Origin: Achromobacter xylosoxidans
Lineage (GTDB): Bacteria; Pseudomonadota; Gammaproteobacteria; Burkholderiales; Burkholderiaceae_B
DNA: 64,000 nucleotides
Assembly (NCBI RefSeq): GCF_014490035.1
Contig: NZ_CP061008.1
Coordinates: 3,286,001 to 3,350,000 of the forward strand
Reading direction: 5' to 3'
The translations under genes were made by a program, and so were the position numbers. The notes below the pieces were generated by a model. It was given only the letters and a program-made list of their open reading frames with translations. It was not told where the DNA came from and did not search any database. Below are positions 56,733-64,000 of this stretch, in pieces; within the stretch, counting starts at the first letter, position 1; each line of letters begins with the position of its first letter.

Positions 56733-57509
56733 ATGGCTGCTTTCAACACTGAGCGCGTACTAAGCGTGCACCACTGGAACGACACCCTGTTTTCCTTTAC
56801 CACGACGCGTGACTCGGCCTTGCGGTTCCACAATGGCCACTTCGTGATGATCGGACTGGAAGTTGAAGGCAAGCCCTTGCTGCGGGCCTACAGCATCGCC
56901 AGCGCCAACTATGAAGAGAACCTCGAGTTCCTCAGCATCAAGGTGCAGAACGGCCCGCTGACGTCGCGCCTGCAGCATCTGAAAGAAGGCGACACCATCC
57001 TGGTCAGCCGCAAGCCCGTGGGCACGCTGGTCGTGGACGACCTGAAGCCGGGCAAGCACCTGTTCCTGTTCGGCACGGGCACGGGCCTGGCGCCTTTCAT
57101 GAGCATCATCAAGGATCCGGACGTCTACGAACGCTTCGACAAGGTCATCCTGGTGCATGGCGTGCGTTGGGTCAGCGAGCTGGCCTACGCCGACTTCATC
57201 GAAAAGGAATTGCCGAACAACGAATTCTTCGGCGACGTGGTGCGCGAGAAGCTCGTCTACTACCCGACGGTCACGCGCGAACCGTTCCGCAACCAAGGCC
57301 GCATCACCGAACTGATGGAAAACGGCAAGCTGTGCGCCGACATCGGCATTCCCCAGATCAATCCGGAAACCGACCGCGCCATGATCTGCGGCAGCCCCCA
57401 TATGCTGGCCGACATCAGCGCCATGCTGGACAAGCGCGGCTTCACGGTATCGCCGGGCGTGGGCCAGCCGGGCGACTACGTGGTCGAGCGCGCATTCGTG
57501 GACAAATAA
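56733..57509 (+). CDS. fpr: Ferredoxin--NADP reductase
   Basis: A 258-residue flavoprotein. The FAD-binding segment is RAYSIASANYEENLEFLSIK, followed by the NADP-binding loop LFGTGTGLAPFMSIIKDPDV and, near the end, MICGSPHMLADISAMLDKRG. The C-terminus is VVERAFVDK, close to bacterial subclass I reductases. It moves electrons between NADPH and ferredoxin or flavodoxin, often during oxidative stress or iron release. It faces the iron transport operon. The ATG at 56733 has little Shine-Dalgarno. Confidence 0.93.
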   Translation: MAAFNTERVLSVHHWNDTLFSFTTTRDSALRFHNGHFVMIGLEVEGKPLLRAYSIASANYEENLEFLSIKVQNGPLTSRLQHLKEGDTILVSRKPVGTLVVDDLKPGKHLFLFGTGTGLAPFMSIIKDPDVYERFDKVILVHGVRWVSELAYADFIEKELPNNEFFGDVVREKLVYYPTVTREPFRNQGRITELMENGKLCADIGIPQINPETDRAMICGSPHMLADISAMLDKRGFTVSPGVGQPGDYVVERAFVDK

Positions 57510-57532
57510 GTCCCGCCGCTGGCGCCAAACCC

Positions 57533-57568
57533 AAAACCCATCGCAGCGATGCGATGGGTTTTTTGTTT
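57533..57568 (+). terminator. Rho-independent terminator of fpr
   Basis: A 13-bp stem (57533-57545 with 57550-57562) around GCGA is followed by TTGTTTT on the plus strand, about 25 bases after the fpr stop. Confidence 0.85.
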
Positions 57569-57716
57569 TCCGAGGCCGTAGGACGTCATTTTCAAGTGCA
57601 GCCCCCGCAACGAGAAGCACGCGGCGCGGATGGGGCGCGACAATACAAGGCTTAAGGCGCGGATCGCGGAATCCGCCATGCCCCAATCGATTGCAAACAA
57701 CGACAAGGAGCGAGAA

Positions 57717-58508
57717 ATGGATCTGGGCATTACCGGCAGGACCGCGCTGGTGGGCGGCGCAAGCAAAGGCCTGGGCTACGGCTGCGCGCTGGCCCTGGTG
57801 CGCGAGGGCGTCAACGTGGTGATCGTCGCGCGCGGCGCCGACGCCCTTGAGGCCGCGCGGCAGCAACTGCTGCAGGCGCGGCTGGACGGCAAGACCTTCG
57901 TCAAGGCCGTGGCCGCCGATATCACCACCGCGCAAGGCCGCGAGGCCGTGTTCGCCGCGCATCGCGACTACGACATCGTGGTCACGAACGCGGGCGGGCC
58001 GCCGCCCGGGGACTTCCGCGATTGGGGCAGGGAGCAGTGGCTAAACGCGGTCGACGCCAACATGCTCACGCCGATCGAGTTGATCAAGGCCACGGTGGAC
58101 GGCATGGCCGAGCGCGGCTTCGGGCGCATCGTCAACATCACGTCCAGCGCGGTCAAGGCGCCAATCGACATCCTGGGCCTGTCCAATGGCGCGCGCAGCG
58201 GCTTGACCGGTTTCGTGGCGGGCGTGGCGCGCAGCGACATCGCGGCCCGCGGCGTCACGATCAACAATCTGCTGCCGGGCGCTTTCGCCACCGATCGCTT
58301 GAGCTCGGCTCTGGCGGCATCGGCAGCCAAAACGGGGCAGGACGCGCAAGCCGTGCGCGCCCAGCGCCAGGCAGCGATTCCGGCTGGCCGCTTTGGCAAC
58401 GCGGAGGAGTTCGGCGCCATCTGCGCCTTCCTGTGCAGCGTCCATGCGGGCTACATCACCGGCCAGAATGTGCTGGCGGACGGCGGCGCCTATCCCGGCA
58501 CGTTCTGA
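57717..58508 (+). CDS. SDR family protein with altered active site
   Basis: A 263-residue protein with the SDR fold. The cofactor loop is LVGGASKGLGYGCALALVRE, followed by VVTNAGGPPPGDF and the Ser segment IVNITSSAVKAP. At the place of the catalytic YxxxK the sequence reads LGLSNGARSGLTGF, so Tyr and Lys seem to be replaced (Ser and Arg by alignment). The C-terminus GQNVLADGGAYPGTF is usual. AAGGAG precedes the ATG at 57717. It resembles a known subgroup of 3-oxoacyl-ACP-reductase-like SDRs with this same variation. Its activity is uncertain. Confidence 0.85.
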   Translation: MDLGITGRTALVGGASKGLGYGCALALVREGVNVVIVARGADALEAARQQLLQARLDGKTFVKAVAADITTAQGREAVFAAHRDYDIVVTNAGGPPPGDFRDWGREQWLNAVDANMLTPIELIKATVDGMAERGFGRIVNITSSAVKAPIDILGLSNGARSGLTGFVAGVARSDIAARGVTINNLLPGAFATDRLSSALAASAAKTGQDAQAVRAQRQAAIPAGRFGNAEEFGAICAFLCSVHAGYITGQNVLADGGAYPGTF

Positions 58509-58642
58509 GCGGCCAGCGGTGACGTATCGAGCAGATCAGTTCACGGGCTAGACGGTGTGAATGACCGGCCCTCGGCAGCGGCGTGCCCAGCTGGCGACGG
58601 GCGGCGGCGCGAGCGCGCACCGCTGCCCGCAGGCGCCCCGGC

Positions 58643-59605
58643 CTATTCAGGCTGAATGCCTGCCTTCTTGATGATTTCGCCCCACTTCTTCGACTCGGCC
58701 TGCTGGAACTGCGCCAGTTCTTCCGGCGTGGAGCTTGCCGCGTCCGTGCCCGTCTGCGCATAGAACTGCTTGGCGGGAGCGCTTGCCGTGGCCTTGACCA
58801 GCAATTCATTCAGGCGCTTGACGACATCCGGCGGCGTGCCGGCAGGCGCATACGCGGCGAACCAGTAGCCCATTTCGTAGCCCGGGACACCGGCTTCGGC
58901 GATGGTGGGCACGTCCGGCGCCAGCGGCGAGCGCGCCTGGCCGGTCACGCCCAACGCGCGCAGCTTGCCCGACTTGACCTGCGGCAGGCCGGTGGCGGTG
59001 TCGGTGATCATCATATCGATCTGGCCGCCCAGGAGGTCGGTGACCGCCAGCGGGTTGCTCTTGTACGGCACGTGCAGCAGCTGCACGCCCGCCATCTGCT
59101 GCAGCAGTTCGCCGGCGATGCGGCTGCTGGAGCTGCCGCTGCCGAAGCTCAGCTTGCCGGGCGCTTGCTTGGCCTGGGCCAGGAAGTCGCCGACCGTCTT
59201 GGCCGGCGAACTGGGATTGACCACCATGATCTGGCCGCCTTTGCCCAGCAGGGTCAGCGGCGCGTAGTCCTTGACCGGATCGTAGGTCAGCGTCTTGTAG
59301 AGGTGTTCATTGGCGGCGTGCGTGGTGTTGGTGGTGATCAGCACGGTGTAGCCGTCAGGAGCGGCGCGGGCGCCGGCGGCGGCGCCTATCATCGCGCTGG
59401 CCCCGGGCTTGTTCTCGATCACCACGGCCTGGCCGGTCTGTTCGGTGACGCCCTGGCCGATGGCGCGGCCGATCTGGTCGGTGGCGCTGCCGGCCGCGAA
59501 CGGCACGATGAAGGTGATGGGTTTGGCGGGGAACTGGGCCATGGCGCTCAAGGGCAGGGCGGCGGCCAGCAGCAAGGCCAGCCGGCCTTTGGAAGCAATG
59601 CGCAT
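58643..59605 (-). CDS. Bug family tripartite tricarboxylate transporter binding protein
   Basis: A 320-residue periplasmic binding protein of the TctC/Bug type. Residues 1-23 form a signal peptide ending SAMAQF. FPAKPITFIVPFAAGSATDQ, ENKPGASAMIGAAAGARAAP and DGYTVLITTNTTHAANEHLY are hallmarks. It is the last gene downstream of the two AtuA-type genes on the minus strand, with a 34-base gap, so it probably feeds their pathway. Confidence 0.92.
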   Translation of the reverse strand: MRIASKGRLALLLAAALPLSAMAQFPAKPITFIVPFAAGSATDQIGRAIGQGVTEQTGQAVVIENKPGASAMIGAAAGARAAPDGYTVLITTNTTHAANEHLYKTLTYDPVKDYAPLTLLGKGGQIMVVNPSSPAKTVGDFLAQAKQAPGKLSFGSGSSSSRIAGELLQQMAGVQLLHVPYKSNPLAVTDLLGGQIDMMITDTATGLPQVKSGKLRALGVTGQARSPLAPDVPTIAEAGVPGYEMGYWFAAYAPAGTPPDVVKRLNELLVKATASAPAKQFYAQTGTDAASSTPEELAQFQQAESKKWGEIIKKAGIQPE

Positions 59606-59639
59606 GTGTGTCTCCTGTGGATTTTTATAGGAATCGAAA

Positions 59640-60023
59640 TCAGGCGGCCGCGGGGCGGTCGCCGGGTATGTCAGGCAGCCGGGCGGCCAGCGCCGGGCTG
59701 ACCTCGACCGTCATGTCCAGCAATCTGAATGACAGGCTCTTGCCGTGCGTATCCAGGTTGAGGGCATCGTTGACGCCGCCGTCCAGCACGCCTTCCAGCA
59801 CGAAGTTCATGGCGTGCAGCGTGGGCAGCATGTAGCGGGTGACGCGGCTGGGGCGGCGGTAGGCGAACCAGGCGGCGACGCGGGCTTCGGTAGCCTGTGC
59901 CGCCAGCACGTCGTAGCATTCCGGGTCCCAGGCGATCAGGCTCAGGTTGGAGATGTCGCCCTTGTCGCCGGAACGGCTGTGCGCCAGGCGATATAGGGGG
60001 ACTGAGATCAGCGGCGGATTCAT
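59640..60023 (-). CDS. AtuA-related C-terminal domain protein
   Basis: A 127-residue protein that matches the ferredoxin-fold domain found at the C-terminus of AtuA-type proteins. Features: SVPLYRLAHSRSGDKGDISN near the start and VTRYMLPTLHAMNFVLEGVL in the middle. The start at 60023 overlaps the stop of the larger AtuA gene by four bases, so the two polypeptides probably work together as split halves of one protein. The frame is open far upstream, but that is the antisense or out-of-frame part of the larger gene. Confidence 0.83.
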   Translation of the reverse strand: MNPPLISVPLYRLAHSRSGDKGDISNLSLIAWDPECYDVLAAQATEARVAAWFAYRRPSRVTRYMLPTLHAMNFVLEGVLDGGVNDALNLDTHGKSLSFRLLDMTVEVSPALAARLPDIPGDRPAAA

Positions 60024-61378
60024 TGCGGGGCTTCTTCCAGGAAGGTCCAGCCGCTGGGCACGGCGTCGCGCGGCAGGGTGCAGGACAGCATGTTCAGGCG
60101 CGGGCGCAGCGCGGTGCGCACGCCGCCGCCGCCGGCCGGGCCGCAGGTATAAAGCGCGGTCACTTCGCGCAGCACGCTTTCCGCCAGCTTGCGGTCCAGA
60201 TGTTCGGCCGCGATGCGCAGGCGCACGTCGCGCGCATGGCCGGGGGGCAGGGCCGACAGCATGCTGCCGGCGTCGTCGCCCAGGATGCTGATGGCGCCGA
60301 TGAGGTCTGCGCGCAGCCGCAGGGCCGGGTCCAGGCGCTTGCGCACGATATCGGCGGCCAAGCGGGCGCGCGCCTCGGCCTGCACCCCGGCGTAGGAGAT
60401 CTCGGCCTCGGCCAGCCAGCCGCCGCGGTAGCAGACGTTGACCTTGAGTTCCGCCGGACGCGCGTGGCCGGTGATGCCGCGCACCGACACCCGATCGCCG
60501 CCCAGGTCGACCACCTCGGCGCGGCTCAGGTCGGCGACGACGTCCGGCGTCAGGTAGCGCGCTGGATCGTGCACCTCGTACAGCAGTTGTTCCTTGACCG
60601 TGCGGGCGTCGACCATGCCGCCCGTACCGTCTGCCTTGCCGATCACGAATTCGCCGTCCGCATCGATCTCGGCGATGGGAAAGCCCGCGGCATGCACGTC
60701 CGGCACGTCCTTCAGGCCCGGCACGCAGAAGTAGCCGCCGGTAACCTGCAGGCCGCATTCCAGCATGTGGCCGGCCATGGTGGCGCGGCCCAGCCGCGGC
60801 CAATCGTCCATGGACCAGCCGAAATGAGCCAGCGCCGGACCCAGCGTGAGCGATGGGTCCGACACGCGGCCCGCGACCACGATCTGCGCGCCGGCCCGCA
60901 GCGCCTCTGCGATCTCGGCGGCGCCGAGGTAGGCGGTGGCGCTGACCACGTCCATTCCGTCCAGCGCGCCACCAAGGCGTAGTCGCAGCAGTTCGCGTTG
61001 CGCATCGCCGGACAGCGCGTCGCCGTGCACCACCGCGATGCGCGGCGCGGGCAGGCCTTGCTGCCGGGCCAGCGCGGCAATGCGCCGGGCCGCGGCGCGC
61101 GGGTTCGCCGCGCCGAAGTTGCCGACGATGCGGATGCCGTGGCGCAGGCAATCGGCCAGCACCGGGCCGACCAGTTCGTCCAGCAAGGGTTCGTAGCCGC
61201 GCTCCGGATCTTCGTTGCGGGCCAACTGGGCCAGCGCCAGCGTGCGCTCGGCCAGCGTTTCATAAATCAGCACGCCGCCGCCGCGGGCGATCAGCGTGCG
61301 CACCACGGCGGCGGCGCCGTCGCTGCGGTCGCCGGAGAACCCGGAGGCGCAGCCTATGTGGAGGGGGGCTAGGGACAT
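60020..61378 (-). CDS. AtuA family protein (DUF1446)
   Basis: A 452-residue protein of the acyclic terpene utilization AtuA (DUF1446) family. It starts with LHIGCASGFSGDRSDGAAAV, continues RIVGNFGAANPRAAARRIAA and GYFCVPGLKDVPDVHAAGFP. AtuA is needed for citronellol/geraniol breakdown in Pseudomonas, but many homologues sit in other organic-acid clusters and the reaction is not known. Here no other atu genes are near. It heads an operon with the split small domain and a Bug binding protein, opposite a LysR regulator. Confidence 0.85.
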   Translation of the reverse strand: MSLAPLHIGCASGFSGDRSDGAAAVVRTLIARGGGVLIYETLAERTLALAQLARNEDPERGYEPLLDELVGPVLADCLRHGIRIVGNFGAANPRAAARRIAALARQQGLPAPRIAVVHGDALSGDAQRELLRLRLGGALDGMDVVSATAYLGAAEIAEALRAGAQIVVAGRVSDPSLTLGPALAHFGWSMDDWPRLGRATMAGHMLECGLQVTGGYFCVPGLKDVPDVHAAGFPIAEIDADGEFVIGKADGTGGMVDARTVKEQLLYEVHDPARYLTPDVVADLSRAEVVDLGGDRVSVRGITGHARPAELKVNVCYRGGWLAEAEISYAGVQAEARARLAADIVRKRLDPALRLRADLIGAISILGDDAGSMLSALPPGHARDVRLRIAAEHLDRKLAESVLREVTALYTCGPAGGGGVRTALRPRLNMLSCTLPRDAVPSGWTFLEEAPQ

Positions 61379-61476
61379 ACGGAATCAGGGCAGGGGTCTA
61401 GGTGTCTGAGCCCACTATAGGCATGCGCGGCTCATCAGTAAAATAGAAAGATCGGATCAATTCATAGAGAAAACCC

Positions 61477-62391
61477 ATGAATCTGTCTGCTCGCCAATTG
61501 CGCGCGTTCGTGGCCCTGGCCGAAGAAAAACACTTCACCCGGGCCGCCCAGCGCTGCCACCTGACGCAGCCGGCCTTCAGCGCCCTGATCCGCCAACTGG
61601 AGGACAGCGCGGGCTTGCGCCTGTTCGACCGCAACACGCGCCATGTGGAACTGACGGTCGAAGGGCGGGTGCTGGACGCGACCGCGCGCAGGCTGCTGGC
61701 CGACATGGACCTGGTCATGGAGGACCTGCGCGACCATGCCGCCAGGCGCCGTGGGCGGGTGGCGCTGGCGGCCTTGCCTTCGCTAGCCGCGGGTTGGCTG
61801 CCGGGGCTGTTGGCGCGCTTTCGCGTAGCCTATCCCGGCATCACGCTGGACCTGCGCGATGCGCTGCTGGATCCCTGCCTGGATCTGGTGCAGGCAGGGC
61901 AGGTCGACTTCGCCGTGGCTTCGCGGCGGCCAGACATGAACGATCTGGACAGCGAGTTCCTGCATGCCGACCGCTACTTCCTCGTATGCCGGGCCGACCA
62001 TCCGCTGGCGGACGCGGGCCGCGCCCGGCTGCGCGACATCCTGCGCTATCCCATGATCCAGCTCGCGCGCGGCAGCAGCGTGCGCAAGCATCTGGACGCC
62101 GCCCTGGGCGCAGACGCGCCCGCGCCGGTGTTCGAGGTTGAACACCTGGCCACGGCAACGGGGCTGGTGCGCGCGGGGCTGGGCATCTCGGTGGTGCCGG
62201 CGATGACGCTGTTCCACTTCGGCGGCGCCGACCTGCGCATCGTGCCGCTGGCCGGCAAGGCCTTGACCCGGCCGCTCTACCTGGTGCGGCGCAAGGGCCG
62301 CACGCTATCGGTCGCAGCGCAGGCCTTGTATGACCTGCTGCGGGAGCATCGGGGGGATATCGATAGCCCGGGATGCCATGGAGTTGGCTAG
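61477..62391 (+). CDS. LysR family transcriptional regulator
   Basis: A 304-residue LysR-type regulator with the winged helix at residues 1-60 (MNLSARQLRAFVALAEEKHF then TRAAQRCHLTQPAFSALIRQ) and an effector domain. It diverges from the AtuA-type operon, the usual arrangement for its regulator. The last dozen residues (DIDSPGCHGVG) lie where the Fic remnant begins on the other strand, so the extreme C-terminus may be derived from the rearrangement that broke the Fic gene. Confidence 0.92.
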   Translation: MNLSARQLRAFVALAEEKHFTRAAQRCHLTQPAFSALIRQLEDSAGLRLFDRNTRHVELTVEGRVLDATARRLLADMDLVMEDLRDHAARRRGRVALAALPSLAAGWLPGLLARFRVAYPGITLDLRDALLDPCLDLVQAGQVDFAVASRRPDMNDLDSEFLHADRYFLVCRADHPLADAGRARLRDILRYPMIQLARGSSVRKHLDAALGADAPAPVFEVEHLATATGLVRAGLGISVVPAMTLFHFGGADLRIVPLAGKALTRPLYLVRRKGRTLSVAAQALYDLLREHRGDIDSPGCHGVG

Positions 62392-62524
62392 TCATGGCGG
62401 CGATCTCGGAAAGATCTTGCTCAGCCTGCGCGAGCAACGAATCGTCCCGGATGTTCAGTCGGTTGCGTAGCGCGAAACCGCCGGGGCAGCAGTACGGATC
62501 CTGTCCGGTGCCGTACTTGTCCAA
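62384..62524 (-). pseudogene. Fic family protein, 5' remnant only
   Basis: Starting with TTG at 62524, the frame reads MDKYGTGQDPYCCPGG then ALRNRLNIRDDSLLAQAEQD, clearly the N-terminus of bacterial Fic (AMP-transferring toxin of the YhfG-Fic pair). Similarity stops at about residue 47, where the sequence becomes the antisense 3' end of the LysR gene. The frame stays open for about 180 more meaningless codons. The catalytic HPFxxGNGR core is therefore absent. The gene is the toxin partner of the yhfG gene directly upstream and must be inactive. Confidence 0.7.
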
Positions 62525-62526
62525 TG

Positions 62527-62694
62527 TCAGGCAGGCTTGCGATAGGCGCGCAACACGGCTTCGCGGGAAGGCAGTTCGCGCTGCGCGTGGGCGGGCGTGA
62601 CTGGGTAACCTTCCAGGCGCAGGCTGGCTGCGTAGTTGGAGCGGCGCACCTTTGCCCAATAGTCCAGCTTGGCTTGGAGGCTGGTGTTTTTCAA
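62527..62694 (-). CDS. YhfG family protein, partner of Fic
   Basis: A 55-residue protein starting MKNTSLQAKLDYWAKVRRSN, followed by YAASLRLEGYPV and ending AVLRAYRKPA. The Lys/Arg/Asn helix followed by (A/F)xxSxRLEG is the YhfG pattern, the small antitoxin coded just before fic. TTG at 62694 is the likely start, with GAGG eight bases upstream; there is no ATG in frame. The stop lies two bases before the Fic start, as in intact pairs. It is complete although its toxin is truncated. Confidence 0.7.
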   Translation of the reverse strand: MKNTSLQAKLDYWAKVRRSNYAASLRLEGYPVTPAHAQRELPSREAVLRAYRKPA

Positions 62695-62902
62695 GGGAGA
62701 CGCCTCATTTGAGAAGCTGCGGGGGTATCCAGACGATTATGCCGAAGCGCGCATTGGACTTGGCTGGCCCAGCCTTGCGGGAAGCATCATATATGTTCCG
62801 TCTTGCAGCCACCCTACGGCATTCAGCCACTTTCGCAAAAGTCTATTGCTGGATAAACTTCGATAGTTGTAGTTTCTATCCGACTTTCGAAGGATTCCGC
62901 CC
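62695..62902. other. AT-richer spacer between yhfG and ridA
   Basis: A 208-base stretch clearly less GC-rich than its surroundings, without a recognisable gene. GAAGGA before ridA (about 62887-62892) is its Shine-Dalgarno. A possible minus-strand -10 (CATAAT, 62736-62741) could serve yhfG. The composition suggests foreign or degraded DNA. Confidence 0.4.
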
Positions 62903-63289
62903 ATGAGCAAGCAAATCATCCATACCGACACCGCGCCCGCCGCGGTAGGCCCTTACTCGCAAGCGGTTGCCGTAAGCGGCACCAAGACTGTCTATCTCTC
63001 GGGCCAGATCGGCCTGGAGCCGGGCACTGGCGATCTGGTCTCCGAGAACTTCGATGCGCAGGTGCGTCAGGCTTTCGCCAACATGCAGGAAGTCATCAAG
63101 GCTGCCGGCGGCACGCTGGACAATGTGGTCAAGCTGACGCTGTTCCTGACCGACCTGGGCAAGTTCACGGCCGCCAACGCCATCATGGCCGAGATCATTC
63201 CCCAGCCGTTCCCGGCGCGCTCGACCATCGGCGTGGCCAGCCTGCCCAAGGGCGCGCAGTTCGAGGTCGAAGCCATTCTGGTCCTGTAA
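62903..63289 (+). CDS. ridA: RidA family protein (reactive enamine/imine deaminase)
   Basis: A 128-residue protein that hydrolyses enamines and imines such as 2-aminoacrylate, which form from threonine and serine dehydratase and damage PLP enzymes. The family start is IIHTDTAPAAVGPYSQAVAV; the active-site Arg106 is in FPARSTIGVASLPKGA, and the C-terminus is FEVEAILVL. The length is typical (about 128). It lies 39 bases before recG, an arrangement common near spoT in relatives. Confidence 0.93.
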   Translation: MSKQIIHTDTAPAAVGPYSQAVAVSGTKTVYLSGQIGLEPGTGDLVSENFDAQVRQAFANMQEVIKAAGGTLDNVVKLTLFLTDLGKFTAANAIMAEIIPQPFPARSTIGVASLPKGAQFEVEAILVL

Positions 63290-63328
63290 GGCCCGTCCGG
63301 ACTTTTCAATCCAGGGGTTCGTTTCTCC

Positions 63329-64000
63329 ATGCCGGCCGCAGCCGCGGCTTCCAAGCGATCCGGCGCCGACAACAAGGGCGCCGGCAAAGCGATGACGGAT
63401 ACGGAGCGCAAGCTTCGTAACCTGGGTTTGGTGCTGCCCGAGGACTTCGTGCTGCACCTGCCGCTGCGCTACGAGGACGAAACCCGCATCATGCCGATCA
63501 GCGCCCTGCGGCCCGGTTTTGCCGGGCAGGTCGAGGGCGAGATCACCAAGTCCGAGGTTCTCTACCGGCCCCGGCGCCAGCTGACCGCAACCCTGGCGGA
63601 CGACAGCGGCGAACTGCAATTGCGCTGGCTGAATTTCTACCCCAGCCAGCAGAAGCAAGTCACGGTGGGCAAGCGCCTGCGTGCGCGCGGCGAGGTCCGT
63701 GGCGGCCTGTTCGGGCGCGAGATGGTGCATCCGCGCATGACCAATGCCGACGCGCCGCTGCCCACGGCGCTGACGCCCGTCTATCCCAGCACCGAAGGGC
63801 TGCCGCAACTGACGTTGCGCCGTGCCATCGCGCAGGCGCTGGACCGCGCCGACCTGTCCGACACCTTGCCCGACGAGGCGCGGGCGCGTTACGACCTGCC
63901 GCCGTTCGAACCGGCCATCCGCGCGCTGCATACGCCAGCGCAGGGCGAGTCCGAGCAGGCCTTGCTGGATCGCGTCCATCCCGCCTGGCGGCGCATCAAG
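63329..64000 (+). CDS. recG: ATP-dependent DNA helicase RecG, 5' part
   Basis: The first 224 codons of recG run to the right edge. After an Ala/Lys-rich start, the segment DTERKLRNLGLVLPEDFVLH then LPLRYEDETRI is typical RecG. An OB-fold wedge domain follows (GQVEGEITKSEVLYRPRRQL and LNFYPSQQKQ), then VYPSTEGLPQLTLRRAIAQA. The helicase motifs lie beyond the window. RecG rescues stalled replication forks by branch migration. The ATG at 63329 gives a short low-complexity leader; ATG at 63395 is an alternative. Confidence 0.92.
   Translation, partial: MPAAAAASKRSGADNKGAGKAMTDTERKLRNLGLVLPEDFVLHLPLRYEDETRIMPISALRPGFAGQVEGEITKSEVLYRPRRQLTATLADDSGELQLRWLNFYPSQQKQVTVGKRLRARGEVRGGLFGREMVHPRMTNADAPLPTALTPVYPSTEGLPQLTLRRAIAQALDRADLSDTLPDEARARYDLPPFEPAIRALHTPAQGESEQALLDRVHPAWRRIK

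Noticed and set aside
62669..62866. Plus-strand frame of 65 codons between yhfG and ridA
   Set aside because: No Shine-Dalgarno or family match was recognised, and part of it is antisense to yhfG.

Overview
The window is GC-rich, densely coded DNA of a free-living betaproteobacterium, most likely an Achromobacter or Bordetella relative (order Burkholderiales, family Alcaligenaceae). The reasons are the number of solute-binding proteins (TRAP, ABC and two Bug/TctC-type), many LysR regulators, the short omega subunit, and the housekeeping genes spoT, rpoZ, gmk, yicC, rph, rdgB, hemW, glnA, ntrB and ntrC. The genus is inferred from gene content only. No tRNA, rRNA, CRISPR array, insertion sequence or prophage gene was seen.

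Region 1 (1-23.6 kb) is an accessory block for uptake and breakdown of organic nitrogen and carbon compounds. It holds the end of a TRAP transporter, a DUF2848 protein, an amidase, a LysR regulator, a DUF1445 (UPF0317) protein, a complete branched-chain-amino-acid-type ABC transporter with a porin, a second complete TRAP transporter, nudC, a MarR-like regulator with a fused HyuA-HyuB 5-oxoprolinase/hydantoinase, a C45-type amidohydrolase, and glnHPQ.

Region 2 (23.6-44.5 kb) looks like an ancestral housekeeping cluster (spoT-rpoZ-gmk, yicC, rph, rdgB, hemW) broken by two accessory inserts. The first carries a TsdB/TsdA-like cytochrome c pair, an SDR, an NlpC/P60 hydrolase, AMP nucleosidase, an amino acid permease and a truncated antitoxin-like gene. 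The second carries an MmgE/PrpD protein, an acyl-CoA dehydrogenase, a chemoreceptor and an EAL-CBS-GGDEF protein.

Region 3 (44.5-48.9 kb) is the nitrogen-control locus glnA-ntrB-ntrC. A well-formed sigma-54 promoter with two upstream NtrC-type sites precedes glnA.

Region 4 (48.9-64 kb) is again accessory: a LysR gene facing two pirins, a Bug protein, a Fur-type-box-preceded iron ABC transporter (fbpABC-like) facing ferredoxin-NADP reductase, an SDR lacking the usual catalytic Tyr/Lys, an AtuA-type operon with its own Bug protein and LysR regulator, a YhfG gene attached to a Fic gene that has lost its catalytic part, ridA, and the start of recG.

The most unusual items are the broken YhfG-Fic module, a 39-codon leader ORF that ends on the start codon of the branched-chain-type binding protein, the truncated orphan antitoxin, the atypical SDR, and the 3' overlap of the chemoreceptor with the c-di-GMP gene.
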